Below, one piece after another: positions 11,787 to 24,174 of a stretch of DNA of 64,000 bases (position 1 is its first letter; every line of letters starts with the position of its first letter). The position numbers and the translations under genes are program-made. The stretch is taken from NCBI GenBank assembly GCA_025765615.1, contig JAIVFJ010000007.1, positions 248,001 through 312,000 of the forward strand, in the 5' to 3' direction. The notes beneath the pieces were generated by a model. It searched no databases. It had not been told where the DNA came from and worked only from the letters and a program-made list of their open reading frames with translations. The stretch is from Zopfochytrium polystomum. Taxonomy: Eukaryota; Chytridiomycota; Chytridiomycetes; Chytridiales; Chytridiaceae.

Positions 11787-14403
11787 ATGAGCAACGAGCT
11801 CTACCCCATTGCAGTCCTGATCGACGAGCTGAAGCACGACGACGTGTCGCTGCGTCTCAATGCAATCCGCAGGCTCGGCACGATTGCCCTCGCCCTGGGC
11901 GTGGATCGGACGCGTGACGAGCTCATCCCCTTCCTTGACGGTACGGAGATCAGCGAACCTCTTGCACACCCGTCCCACCTTGACTTCCTTCGAACGAGGC
12001 TGCATCGAGTCGATCCTGCCCGCATATCGGTGCAGTTAGATGAACATCAGGACCCTCTGTTCTGCTTCTGCCGAAATTTTTTTTGGCGGCATCTGGCTAA
12101 ACGAACTTGGGAGAGGAGATCTCGTCGTTGCGCGATCCTGTTTTTCTGCCCCTGCCCACTTTGTGTCCGCATCCCCAATCTCCCCACCTCTCCATCTGGA
12201 TCTTTGACTCACGATTTCTTCTCGACACTCAGAGTCGATCGACGATGAAGATGAGGTTCTGTTAGCCCTCGCTGAGGAACTTGGAGGATTCGTGGACTAT
12301 GTTGGCGGTCCGCAGCATGCTCATCTTTTGCTGGGACCGCTTGAGACGCTTGCGGCTGTCGAGGAGACTGTTGTCCGCGACAAGGTGATCCCATACAATG
12401 ACAAATCACTGCTTCAGTCTATAAACCTGCAATCGATATATTTCCCACCTAGGCGGTAGAATCAGCAGCCAAGGTTGGGCAGGTCCTTTCGCCGCAGCAC
12501 GTGGAAGAACATTTCATCCCCATGGTGAAGCGCTTGTCCCTCGGAGACTGGTTTACCAGCCGGACCAGTGCTTGTGGTCTCTACGCGCCAACTTACCATC
12601 TGGCGACTCCCCCAGTTCAAGACGAATTGCGCAGGTACTTATTTGCTCCAGATCTAGTTCTGTGCCAATTGCTCGACTGACCGGGCGCTTTTCAGACTTT
12701 TCGCTCAACTCTGCCACGATGATACCCCCATGGTCCGACGGGCTGCAGCCACTCACCTGGCGGTAAATTATATCGCGTAGCTGCTATGACACCTAACGCC
12801 TCTCACCGCAGAAACTGACAAAGAAGGTCTCAAAAGACCACATCATTTCGGAGCTGATTCCTCTCTTCAGCAATCTTGCCCAAGACGAACAGGTTCGTTG
12901 GCTCAGAACATAGCGCCCTATGTTCTCAGTTGTTGACACCAGATGGTCTGACTCACTCCATGTGTGCAGGACTCCGTTCGTCTCTTGACCGTTGAAGATC
13001 TCATTGCGATTGCTGAAGCTCTTACGCATGCCTGAGAGCAGGACATTGCTCTTGTCCAATCTTCGCAATTTGTGCTTGGATAAGTCGTGGCGCGTTCGTT
13101 ACATGATTGCTGAAAAGTTTGTCGCGGTGAGTGGCGGGAGTGGATTCCCTTCTGCTGTTTCTTTTATCTTAGGCACTCTCTAGCTCTCCAAGGCTGTTGG
13201 CGATGAGATAGTCCGCGAAGAGCTCGTCACTGCTTTTGTCACAATTTTGAAGGATAATGAGGCTGAGGTTCGAACGGCGGCTTCTGGCCAGATTCCGGGT
13301 GAGTTGGCGGATTTCAATGGTGGACAATTAAGCATTGAGGAAACAGGGTTTTCGGTTTTGATTGATTCGGAGACCGTCCTGCGCGAGATCCTCCCATGCG
13401 TCAAGGACCTCGTCACTGACACTTCCCAGCACGTCCGTGCTGCAGTTGCTACTCAAATTAGCGGACTCGCACCGATTTTTGGGAAGGACAAGTAAGTGTC
13501 GCTATTTCAAAACACCGTCTGACGGGACACCAGCACCATCGAGCATTTGTTGCCCCTCTTCCTTCAGCTTCTCAAGGACGAGGCATCGGAAGTTCGCCTG
13601 AATATTATCTCGAAGTTGGACCGTGTGAACGATGGTGCGTCTGTTTGATTTTATGCAGTCAAACCTGACATCTTTTTGCAGTGATTGGAATCGAACTTCT
13701 TTCACAATCCTTGCTACCAGCAATAGTTGAGCTGGCGGAAGACAAGCAGTGGCGTGTACGCCTGGCCATCATCGAAAACATCCCCCTGCTTGCAAACCAG
13801 CTGGTGAACTCTGAACTCGCTATTTTCCGAAGCTTGACGAGATTTTTAAGGGCGTGGAGTTCTTTGACGAAAAGCTCAGCAATCTTTGCATGTCTTGGCT
13901 TGGGGACAGCGTGTACTCGATCCGCGAGGCCTCAACCGTGAATCTTCGAAGACTGGCTGAAGTGTTTGGTGTCGACTGGGCTAAGCAGACTATAATGCCC
14001 AAGATTAATGACTCTTGCCGCACACAACAACTACCTTTTCCGAATGACGACGATCTTTGCTCTGACGGTGAGCATCACCCTCATCGCCTTCGTGTTTCGC
14101 GCCGTTAGACTAACAAAAATGCCATTCTTCACTCAAGGCTTTGGCTCACGCCGCGAACGCTGAACTTTTGCGGGAATACATCTTGCCCACCGTCCTGAAC
14201 TTGGGGTCGGACCCGATCCCCAACATCCGGTTCAACGTCGCAAAATCGCTCGAGCAAATGGTTCCGCTGATTAAGAAGTGCGATCTGAGTGCCCTCCTCA
14301 ACGACTCCGTCCGTCCCGCCCTGGTTAAAATGACTGAGGATGCCGACACTGACGTTCGATTCTACGCGACGCGTGCTCTCCAAGTCGTGTCAAGCTGTGA
14401 GTG
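11787..14403 (+). CDS. TPD3: PP2A 65-kDa scaffold (A/PR65) subunit
   Basis: HEAT-repeat scaffold that holds the PP2A catalytic and B subunits. Seen: N-terminal [91 protein letters not shown] and [16 protein letters not shown], spread across the usual 15-repeat length. Early exons are 11787-11940, 12233-12384, 12453-12634, 12696-12762, 12812-12892 and 12970-13126, with introns of about 50-70 nt (one of 292 nt). The frame breaks twice in exons without any usable intron: near 13024-13030 (TGA at 13030-13032) and near 14010-14030, each needing a +1 step before clear homology resumes. The rest is strongly conserved, which argues against a long-dead pseudogene. The last codons (VVSSCE, stop 14401-14403) fit the family C-terminus. 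Confidence 0.9.
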
Positions 14404-14803
14404 AATCTGGGCTTTGCTTTAGGTTGAGTCTGACCGTCTTTCCCAGGATCCTGCCCAGAGCTTGTGCGTATGATTTGAAGGGACAGAAAAAAGTGTTGGA
14501 ATTCCGTGCACTGCACTTCTTTTTTTTTGCCATGCGATTTACATCGTCCGACTTTTTTATGGCCGTGGTGTGGTTTGTGGGATGGCATCAGTCGTAATCG
14601 AATTCTTTTAAACAGATCCGTTTTTTCTTGCGGAGAGGATAAAAAATGATAACTCATAGTGGGTTGCCATGGTGGTTCCTGGACTGGAATAAACAGAGAA
14701 GAGCAGAGAGCAGGAGAAAAGAAGGGAACGAGCGAAAAGGTGTCTAAAAGGTAAGAGAAGGGGAAACAAAGAGAAAGTGCAGAAAAACCCGGGACCGCTG
14801 GTA
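14404..14803. other. Convergent 3' flanks, no gene seen
   Basis: About 400 bp between the PP2A stop and the stop of the opposing low-complexity gene. It has T-rich and purine-rich runs and no frame with domain-like content. Confidence 0.6.
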
Positions 14804-16668
14804 TCAACGACGACGGCCCCTTACCCAATCTAAAAACCAAGCCAGCGACCCTTCTACTCTTGCGATACAAGCATTCCACTTCCCTTCGTCGCTCACAGGG
14901 TGACGCGCTCCCTCCTCATCGTCCACAGCCTCCACGGTCGAATCACCCCGCTCTCGCGCGCCAAAGTGCATTCGTGACTTTGGATTCGCGACGACGCCGT
15001 CGCTTCCTCTGCGCGCAGTCGTCGTCGCTGTGGGCGTCGGCGCCCGAATACGCACCAGCCTGTGCCACGACGACGCCGTGCTGACAGGGCTCCCCGTGTC
15101 AGAACGCGCGACTATGAAATCCAGGTCGTGGGTGGCACCAGCGACTACGGCGGGGGCGTCGGGTGGGCTCGGGGGCAGTTTCTTCTGCAAAGGGAGCGAC
15201 GCCGGCGAGTGGAGAACGGGCGACGACGGCGAAGGAGACGCCGACGACGGGTCGCGGAGAAGCGGGGTGCCCGTCGCGAGGGCTGGGGGAGCGGGTTCGG
15301 GTGAGGGTGAGGTTTGCGATCGCGGTGGTGAGCGGCGGCGGGGGCGCCGGGGTGTATGGGGTAAATGGTGGTCCATGAGGCGGCCTCTGCAGCGGTGGCG
15401 GTGGTGTATGAGGCGTCGTTCCGGCGGGTAGGATGACGTCCGACGGCGCGGGTGGGACCGACGGGTCGAGAACCAGCTGTGGGACTGGGTCGCTGAACGC
15501 ACCATCGAGAATGTTGTCGGTGCTGCCGCTACGGTCCAGGACTTGCGCTGTGGGACCCTGACCGTTCGCGTTCGGCGGGGGCGGCCGCGCCGCGTCGCTG
15601 GGGTTGGCAAAACCGAAAATGCGCAGGGCGCCAAAGGCACGAGCGGTTGTTTGCCGCAGCGACGGCGTGAGCGAAACGGACGACTTGCTGCGGGAGTTGG
15701 GCTCTTCTCTCGCCTGGTACTCGACTTCTTTCTGGGATGCAGGGGAAGTCGCGGGTAGCGCGAGAGGATTGCTCAGTGGTTGCGTCTCGGCGGCGGGCGG
15801 GAAGTATTCGCCAAAGAGCTCGCCGTCGTGGTACAACCGGGAGACTTCCGAATGGACGGCCGAGGAGGACCAGCTTACGATGGAGAGGTGCCTCTCCAAG
15901 TCCGCACTCTCGCTGTTCTGGCGGTTGGTCTCGTCGGTGTCGCCCACGTAGCCGGGCGGTATATGCGGATTTCGCGGGGTCTTGGCTCTTGGCGAAGACC
16001 TGTCTGATCGCCGCCGCGTTGGTGTCTTGGACGTGGAGCGTGGAGCGATCTTTGGTGATGGTTGCGGGGCGGGCGAGGGAGACGGCGTTGACGTTTCGAC
16101 GGTTCTGGTTTCAGAGGCTTGAATGCGACGTTCAGCCTATTTATTCGCAGATGCTCCACTGTGAGAACGAATGCAAACTTTTATATCGAAAGCGCCCCGT
16201 GCAAGTCACTCTCTCACCGCTTTGAAGAGACTGTCCACCGCTGCGTTGTAGCGATCGCCAGGCCCGCGGGAGGACGGACTTGCCTCCGGACCTCCAGCAT
16301 TGGACGAGACGGACGGAGGGACTTTCCGCCGCGGTGACGAAGGACCGGACTGGATGGCTGATAGGGAGAAGGAGCGCACGGTGAGGGCAGTGGCAGTGGA
16401 CGCGTCGGATGACGGTACAGAGGAGTTGGTGGCCGAGCCAACATCGGAGGGTGGAGAATCGGCGGCGGGGGCAGCGGCCTTTGCAGCGTTGACGGTCGCT
16501 CTTCGGGTGAGAAGCCGCTGTTGGCCGTGGGGAAGCAGGGTCGTTGATGGAGCGGAAGAGGCGGAAGAGGAGGAAGAGGGGGAGGGCGAGGCCGGCGAGG
16601 CCGGCGAGGCCGACGGTGGCGACGGTGGCGACGGTGGCGACGCCTTCCGAAGCCGGCTGTGGGTGCAT
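14804..16668 (-). CDS. Ser/Pro-rich protein, possibly single-pass membrane protein
   Basis: Not recognised. From the ATG at 16668 an N-terminal hydrophobic run (VGLAGLAGLALPLFLLFRLF) looks like a signal anchor; the reading frame then changes by +1 near 16500 into a Ser/Pro/Ala-rich segment ending NAAVDSLFKA. A good donor (GTGAGA) and the acceptor ATAG near 16141 lead to AERRIQASETRTVETSTPSP, a polybasic stretch, then LSIVSWSSSAVHSEVSRLYH and a proline-rich tail. Near 15195 the frame changes again; acceptor TTTGCAG with a weak GTCGTC donor could explain it. The protein ends SLAWFLDWVRGRRR. Start, frame changes and membrane anchor are uncertain; the gene is supported mainly by the spliced, conserved-looking middle part. 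Confidence 0.45.
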
Positions 16669-16740
16669 CGTTGTTGCAGCGACTGCAGATTGGGGGTTGA
16701 TGGTGGTTGTGGCGGTTTCGCAGCGTTCGTCCCGAAATGA

Positions 16741-16773
16741 GATGACGATGATGATGATGATGATGATGATGAT
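16741..16773 (+). repeat. GAT/ATG trinucleotide microsatellite
   Basis: About ten tandem GAT units (one interrupted) just upstream of the minus-strand gene start, next to T tracts at about 16793-16819. Confidence 0.9.
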
Positions 16774-16876
16774 TGGTGCGTCCAATGCTTTTCTTTTTTT
16801 TTTCTTTTTTTTTTTTTTCGCGACCATAAAATTTTCCCGCAGACAGCACGGAATTGTCTGTCGGTAAACGGCTTCC

Positions 16877-16881
16877 ACAGC

Positions 16882-16915
<34 letters not shown>

Positions 16916-16920
16916 ACAGC
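16877..16920 (+). repeat. CAG trinucleotide microsatellite
   Basis: Imperfect run of CAG units with TAG and CAA interruptions, upstream of the DNAJB13 start codon. Confidence 0.9.
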
Positions 16921-16971
16921 GACGGCGACGGCGATAGTGGCGACGAATATCACAGGACAGAAGCGCCCCCC

Positions 16972-18513
16972 ATGCCCGCAGCAGCGGAGGTCGAAGCACC
17001 CGTCGATGTGCGCCCACCATCCTCAGCGGCTGGAACGAGTACGGACGCTGGCGGCGTTGTCGGCTCCAACCCCGCAAGCAAGCCCACGACGCCCGCTGCA
17101 TTCGTTCGCCGCGACTACTACAGGACACTCGGCCTCGACAGAGCCGCAGACGCTGAGGCTGTCAAATCGTCGTATCGAAAACTTGCGCTCAAGGTACTTT
17201 GGGGTGTGTCTTTGTCGTCGTTCACCATGCATAAAATAGTTGTGGCTGCATCCTTCACCTTTGCAAAGTATCACCCCGACCGAAACAAGGCGGCTGAGGC
17301 GCCAGAGGCATTTCGGGCAGTATCTGAGGCCTATGACGTGCTCAGCAACAGTGAGTTATGATATAGTCATCTGCACCGTTAACGCAAAATAAAAACGATC
17401 GCTTCAGAGAAATGGAGGGCAATTTACGACCAATACGGTCATGATGGACTGAGGAACGGAGTGCCCGCTCGCAATGGTAAGAAATCTTTGTGTCTGGAGG
17501 ATTCCACAAGATCAGGAAAGCTTTCTCACCCCAATTTCATCGTTTGAAGGGGAGTTCGAAGGGTTTGTTGGCGGTTACGCGTACCACGAATCTCCGGAGG
17601 AAACATTCGCGAAATTTTTTGGAGGAACCAACCCGTTTGCTGGTAACTTTTCCGTCAGTTTCCTTCACTGGACTAAGCAGTTTCGACGTGTTAAAGATTT
17701 TTTCGCTGTCCTCACGGAATCCCTGCCCACTTCGTTCGGACCAAAGTTTGGAGGCCTATACGGGATGAATACTGGCAATCCGATACTTTCGCCTCCGACG
17801 AAAGATCCCCCGATTGAGATGGACATTATGCTAACGCTGGAAGAACTGTGGGCCGGGGCTATCAAGAAAATGCGCGTGACGCGTAAGGTATGTGTTGTGT
17901 TTGCTCGAAAAGGAAATTCGATAACCTGACTGTTTCGTTTTCAGGTGTTGACAGAGGATGGTGTAACAACGGAGGATCAACAGAAGATATTCACCATTCA
18001 TGTCAAGCGAGGATGGAAAGATGGAACGCGAGTGACATTCCCGAACGAATGGAACCAAGGCCCGAACAAAATACCTTGTAGGTTGGAAGTCACCGTTGCA
18101 AGCGAAGCCTTACGTTCTGCACAACAGCCGATGTCGTGTTCATCATCCGTGAAATTCCACATGCGCGCTTCACGAGATCAGGAGACGACTTAGTTATGAC
18201 GACGAAAATGACGCTTGGGCAGGCGCTGTCAGGCACCATCATGAGCATACAAACGCTAGACGGCCGAACGATTCAAGTTCCCATCAACGAAGTTGTGCAG
18301 TAAGTGATTCTGATTCTGCGAGTATATTAGGGCCCTCCTTCTGAAAGAAACGGTGCACCTCAGCCCGGCGTATGTGAAAGAGGTTGCGCATGAAGGGATG
18401 CCCGTCTCTCAGACGCCTTCTCGTCGGGGAAAGCTGCTGCTCAAGTTTGAAATTTCTTTCCCAACCTACCTCTCAGAAGAAAAAAAGGGCATGCTGAAAA
18501 AGATAATCCCTTA
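16972..18513 (+). CDS. DNAJB13: DNAJB13-type Hsp40 (radial spoke co-chaperone)
   Basis: Type II J-protein; DNAJB13 orthologues sit in the radial spoke of motile flagella (RSP16 in Chlamydomonas). Seen: disordered N-terminus, J domain [17 protein letters not shown] with the HPD motif in [11 protein letters not shown], then [97 protein letters not shown] and KGMLKKIIP. The GG(V/I)P linker, the FHGKPE-like block and the DPPIE block are specific to DNAJB13 rather than to Sis1/DNAJB1. Eight exons: 16972-17193, 17269-17350, 17408-17476, 17550-17642, 17697-17887, 17945-18077, 18128-18299, 18364-18513; all introns GT-AG. It implies a flagellated life stage. Confidence 0.92.
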
Positions 18514-18652
18514 ATAAATACCACCTTGGAACGACTGTGCGCACTTCAAGAGTCGCGTTTCATTTGCTTTGCGTCGCTTTCTTGTGCGGGGGTGGTGGTG
18601 CGGTTTGTGGCAGTTTCGGTTCTGACAAAGACACAAAATCCTAAGCCCACCG

Positions 18653-21519
18653 ATGGCTGACGCCACCCGGAGGCTGCGATCTGCCCAGTCGGAGAAGCAC
18701 GAGCAGCCCATGCCTCGGCGGGGACGACGGCAGCAATCGTGTCAGGCTCGGAGGTCATCTCCAGGGTATCGACAGTCTGGAGGCCAGATCGCATTCATCA
18801 CGGCTGCAGCAGCGGCTTTCTTACTAGCTTCGGCTGTGTCACCAGCGTTCAAAGTTGTCGCGCCAGCAGATGCCGTGTTGAACCCACTCCCCCAACGGTG
18901 AGTGGCTGGTCGTCGTTCGCCCTTAGCTCATGCTTTCCAAAGTCATTCTCGAAGAGCACAACAAGAAACGAACTATTACGAGCCCGCACCAGCACAGATC
19001 CCACTTCCCAAGGCATCTGGGAAGCAGACGTCAAGAGATTCGGACTACAAGCTCCCGACAAGAAATGCAAAGGGAAGCTCGGCCTCAGTACAGAAAGGAA
19101 ACGCAGGCCTCCCAGACTCTGTTGCAGTTCAGTCGCAGCAGGGTCCGACCGCATCATCGCTCGTGAGCGATGGTGCGGACGCGGCGGGCGCAGCTGTTGG
19201 GCAAAATGTTCCGGGCATGCCAGTACCGCAGGACCCAGCCGCCGGCGGTGCTTTGGGGCTACCCAGCGGTGCGGGTGGGCCTTCGTCTCAAAATCCATCA
19301 GGGCCGCCAATTCAAAGATGCGGGAACGGCTGGCCCGATGCTGATTCAAAATGTGGAACGCCCTGCCCCAGCGGACTCGACAAAGAATGCCCGGCTGGGG
19401 AAACTTGCTTCGCCAGCTTGAACGCAGCACCTTGCATAGCTCAGGCGCCTCAGCAGCCGGGAAGCCCTGTGCCGAGTCAAGCACCACCCAAGCAGAGCCA
19501 AAGAGGCTCTTGCGCCTCCATCCCCGATGGTGGTGTTGTTTGTGTGTCCGAGATTTCGTTCAACTTGTGTGGGAATGGGCGTAAGTTTTGTCGCGCAGGG
19601 CTTTTTCACATGTTAACCCTTCCAGACAGAACCGTTGTGGAAGACGGATGCGCTCTGCGGAACAGGATCAATATGCTGCCAAAATCTCGGCAAATGCGAT
19701 TTTGTTGGGTGCACCGGGGAACCACCAATCCCACCGGAGCCTCCAGGACCAAACACGCCTGCTATTCCACGCTCCGGCACCTGCACAGGGTCTTCCAGCT
19801 GGTCCCGGGCCTGGAGGCTCTGGTGCAGTAAGCGTGCCCCCCGGCGCGCTGCCAGGTCTGCCGCCTGGACCACCCCCTATCTCACCACCCCTACCGCCGT
19901 CACCACCATCAGGATCGCCAGCAAGGCCTCCAGAGCCCCCAATGGGCTTACCTGCTGGGCTACCGGCAGCTTTACCGGCAGGTGCACCAGCAGCCCCACC
20001 AGCGGCCCCAGCAGGCCCTCCAGGGGGCCTTCCAGCTGGAGCGCCAGCTGGCCCACCTGCCATCCCAGCCGGCCTACCGGGAGGTTTGCCGGCGGATGCT
20101 TCATCACCAGTACTTCAAAACCTACCATTACAGGGCCCTGATCCAGCAGGGCAGCCTTCAACGCGAGGACAACCGCAACCAGGAGGACTGCCAAACCCTG
20201 GTGCAAATCCACCGGAGAGTCCCGGTCCCATGCCTCAGCCGGGGGGACCGTCAGCTGCCGGCCCTGGAATTCCGGCTTTGCCTGCGGGCGCTTCGGGCCT
20301 GCCTCCAACCGGCGGGGCGCATGATGGCGCATTACCGGCGCAAAGATGTGGGAAAGGGTGGCCGGACGCTGACGGGAAATGCGGGACGCCATGTCCAAGC
20401 GGTCTCGATAAGGAGTGCCCCGCTGGCGAAACCTGCTTTGCCAGCTTGAATACGGCTCCCTGCGCTGGCGCTGGCGCCGGCGGTGGCGCCGTCGGCGCGG
20501 GAGGACAGGCCACCGGCCAAAATCCTGCAAGCGGTCCACCGCAGCCACAGGCTGGACCCGCAGGGGCCGCAGCGCCGCCCGCGAATTGCGCGAACGTCCA
20601 CGATGGCGGAATCGCCTGTACGTCCTCCGTGTCTTTTAATGTCTGCAGTGGCGGTCGTAAGTATTTTGCGTTTCATTTCTTATTTCGCTGGAATCCAAAA
20701 CAGATGATTTGCTGCTTCTCTGTTTCTAGAACCGCTGTGGCACACGGACGCGATCTGCGGCATGGGCACCATTTGCTGCCAAGCTCTTGGGCGCTGCGAG
20801 TTTGTGGGGTGCTCGGGAACACCCACAGGACCTATTATGGCGGTAGGGGGGCACAGACAATCGAAAGTTGTGGACGACCGCGTGTCGTCGTATCCTCCGA
20901 GGCCGGCTCAAAACGCGCAAGTTCGGCAGCGTCCTTCGAATGGGCGTGACGTGGACGCCGGCTCGCAGGGAACAGCGCCCAGAGCTAAAGGTTTCGACTC
21001 CCGCCAGCCCATCTCCGGCGCCGATGCTGCCCGCGCGCAACAAGGATCGACCGCGGACCGAGAGTCAACATCCCAAGCGCCGGCGTCCGCCGACCGTCAA
21101 AGGGGCTTCGACTTGTCTGTTTTTCTCGCGGATGACGAGCTGGACGCCGCAAGGGCGCCTCCGCGCGGGAAGGAGTCGTCCCTCAATGTTCTTCCGGAAA
21201 CCCCCAGACCGCCACCGGCGCGTCCACACGCGCAGAGCGCACGCCCCAAAGGTAGAAATGGTGGTTTTTTTTTTTTTTTCAGACGATGGAGCTCCATTCT
21301 CATTGGTTCGGTTAGGGCACGCGGCTTCACCAAATGTCTGGGTTTCGTCGGATCACACAAAGTCGTTGGCGTGCAAGCAAGGTTTGTATTTTACATCCTT
21401 TCCCTGCATAGTGAGGGCGGCTGATTTCGACTTGTTTAGGATATAAAACGGAGTGGGATCCAGATCAGGGCACGATGGTGTGCAGGCCAGTCCGGCGGCG
21501 GCGTGGGTTTACGGGATGA
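18653..21519 (+). CDS. Duplicated cysteine-rich module protein with Pro/Gly linker
   Basis: Predicted secreted or type II membrane protein. Basic N-terminus, hydrophobic segment IAFITAAAAAFLLASAV, then two copies of a two-part module. Part one reads RCGxGWPDADxKCGTPCPSG followed by LDKECPAGETCFASLN; part two contains DGG(V/I)xC, then QPLWxTDAxCGxGxICC and CxFVGCxG. The first CGTPC-type part occurs in secreted carbohydrate-active proteins of zoosporic fungi and stramenopiles, so polysaccharide binding is plausible but unproven. A 130-residue Pro/Gly/Ala linker separates copies. Exons: 18653-18897, 18943-19580, 19630-20656, 20730-21251, 21283-21381, 21440-21519. The same phase-1 intron splits part two in both copies, showing duplication after intron gain. 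In exon 3 the frame steps +1 near 19765 before the linker. Confidence 0.72.
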
Positions 21520-21697
21520 ACGAGTGTCGGATACTGCATACATACATAGCAAACATTGTTTTGTTTAGTCAGATACAATCCGTTGTTGATGTATTTCAGG
21601 GCTAAAAGACTAAGAAGCGCAAAGAAACGAACATTTTGAGGCGATAGAAACAACATTCAGGTCCAAACACTTGGAAATCCGCCAGGAAGGCTCCATC

Positions 21698-24174
21698 TCA
21701 AAGCTTGGCCTTTCCGCCCTTGGCGACCCACGCCTTGTAGCCCTTGACGACGTCCTCCCTCAGCGCGTTCTTCAGAACCTTCCCTGCGGCGTTCCGAGGC
21801 AGCTCCTTGTCCCAAAACTCGATGTAGATGGGAATCTTAAAGTAGGCAATGTGCGGCTTGCAAAACTCTTGAATGTCGCGCATGGAGACGGAGCCGCGCT
21901 TCACGTTGGGTTTCAGCCGGACGACGGCGGCGACGTGCTCGCCGAGGACTTTGTCGGGGACGCCGACGACTGCGCAGTCGAGCACCGCCGGATGCGCGAA
22001 GAGGCAGTTCTGGCGACGAGTTCATTTTGGAAACGGCGTTTTTAGTTGCGCGTTAGTTTCGGGGTCGTTCATTGGCTCACCTCGACCTCGACGCAGTAAA
22101 TGTTTTCTCCGCCGCGGATGAGCATGTCCTTGGCGCGGTCCAGGATGTACAGGAATCCTTCGTCGTCGACGCGACCGAGATCGCCCGACAGGAACCAGCC
22201 GCCCTTCTTAAAGGACTTGGCGGTTGCTTCCGGGTTCTTCCAGTATCCGGCGACGACGAGGGGGCCCTGGAACAAAAGAGCGCGAGTGCGTGTAAGTGAA
22301 GAACGGGTCAAAACAGGAAAGGGAATCGGGAAACGGCTTGAAGCGATCTTGCTGCCAACGACTCCCCACCTTGAGGGCGACCTCGCCGATTTGGCCGACC
22401 GGTAGAGGGTTCGTGGTCCCCGGCTCGACGATCATGACTTCGCTGTTGAAGAGCGGAATGCCGACCGAGTCAGGCTTCCGAGCGTAGTCGTACCCATAGA
22501 CCCCCACAATGCCGGCGGATGTCTCGGTGAGTCCGTATCCGTTCCGCGAAGGGCGCTAGAAAATCCGGAAAAGAGCGTTAAAAGGAGAATCGACCGACGC
22601 GAAGGTATCAGAGAGACAGACAAAACTCATACTTTCGGGAACTTCTTTTCGATAAGCGTAAGGAGTTCAGGTGCGGCTGGTGCTCCACCGGAGAAGAAGC
22701 CAATGATGGATGAAAGATCGTACTTGGATGCATTCGGGTGCTCCAGAAGCTATTAGTGGTTCACAAGTAAGTCAGAACACTGCTTACACCCACAATCACA
22801 ACGCACCTGCCAAATCAGCGTCGGAACGCCACCCATACTCGTAATCTTTTCATTTTGAATGAGCTTCATAGCCTCTTCCGGTTCCCACTTCTTCATCATG
22901 ACGATTTTCGCACCCCCTGCGAGCGCGCTGGCAAGAATAGCGAGGCAGCCGGTAGCGTGGAAGAGAGGAACAGCAAGGAGGACAGAGAGAGCAGGTTGCT
23001 CCGGTCGGGTCTGTCACGTTCGGAAGGCCCTCCGACGACCGAATTTTTCCCACGTCGAACACGCATTTGGTTCCTAGAAGTTGGGAAATGTAGTTGCGAT
23101 GGGTGCCCAAAGCGCCCTTCGGTCTGCCAGTGGTTCCCGAGGTGTACAGAACTGGAGCACATAAGCATGCAGGCAAGTTCGTGGAATGGACACTCACTGG
23201 TTGCCGGGTCGTCAGGTTCAATGTCGACCTCCAGCATGTCCTCATTCGTGCCCGCGCTTTTTTCGAACGCATCGTACAAAACCAGCCCGCCTGGCGCCTT
23301 CTTTGGTGCCGGTGAACGAACCAGGACGATTGTGGTGGCAGTGCCGTCCTTCTGCAAGGGCGCCCAGTACTGGCCGACAGTGGCCAAACGCTGGTCGTCA
23401 ACAAAAATGACTTTTGGGGCCGAGTCGCGAATGCAGTACTCGGTCTCTGCCGGCTTGAGCCAGGCGTTGATAGGGACCGCAATGGCACCAATCGTCATCG
23501 TTGCAAGGAAGGCGACAGCCCACTAGTAGAGCAGCGAGGAGAAGTTGGTCATCATATTGTGGCGCGGGTGTCCACGCAAAAAGGGAAGGGGCAACATTTC
23601 GCGTTACCTCGGGAAAGTTCCTCATGAGGATGCCAACACGATCACCCTTCTTGACACCAGCCTTGGCCAGCGCATGACCCATGTTGATCGTGCGGGAGTA
23701 AAAATTGCCAAAGGTGTATCGGGTGGACTCGTACACAAGAAAGTCGCGATCAGAGAAGAGGTGGCAAGTCATCATGAGCATGCGCACGGACGGCGGAGCG
23801 TTCTTCCACACTCTGTCGGGGAGCCAAAGTAAATGTGTGAGAATGATGCTTGGCAATCGCGCAAGCAGTTAGACGGACGCCAATTACTCACTTTAACTTC
23901 TCGCCCCTCACAATCGCCTCTTCCACCTCTAGAGGCATGCCTGGCTGTGTAAGAAGCGCTGTTGCCTCCTTCATTACAAACTTATTAATTCAAATCGTGT
24001 TTGTGGCTTTGGAGTCGGTGGGAGTGGGAGTTGGAGTTGGGGACAGCGTCGTCTCGTTCACAACCCGACGGTTCGCACGGGTTGCACGTGGCACGTGCAC
24101 GCAAGCCTATCGCTACTCACCGCGATGGACATGGTGGTCCCGGGAGGAACGAGCCATTCGCCGTCGCTCGCCAT
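21698..24174 (-). CDS. AMP-forming acyl-CoA ligase, predicted peroxisomal
   Basis: ANL-superfamily ligase that activates a carboxylic acid with ATP and transfers it to CoA (fatty-acyl or coumarate-type; substrate unknown). Seen: ILYTSGTTGRPKG (P-loop core), VLLAVPLFHATG, NGYGLTETSAG, GWFLSGDLGRVDDEGF, RAKDMLIRGGENIY and the catalytic lysine in PRNAAGKVLK. It ends GGKAKL, a PTS1-type AKL tripeptide directing import into peroxisomes. Ten exons, from 24121-24174 to 21698-22009, all with GT-AG introns; the intron at 23011-23062 resolves an apparent frame change. Length and domain order are typical of the family. Confidence 0.9.

Noticed and set aside
16741..16920. Poly-Met, poly-His and poly-Cys frames over the microsatellites
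   Set aside because: Translations of trinucleotide repeats in a promoter region, not genes.
23011..23062. Apparent +1 frame break in the acyl-CoA ligase
   Set aside because: A canonical 52-nt intron (GTGTTC to GTGACAG) restores the frame exactly, so it is not counted with the unexplained steps.
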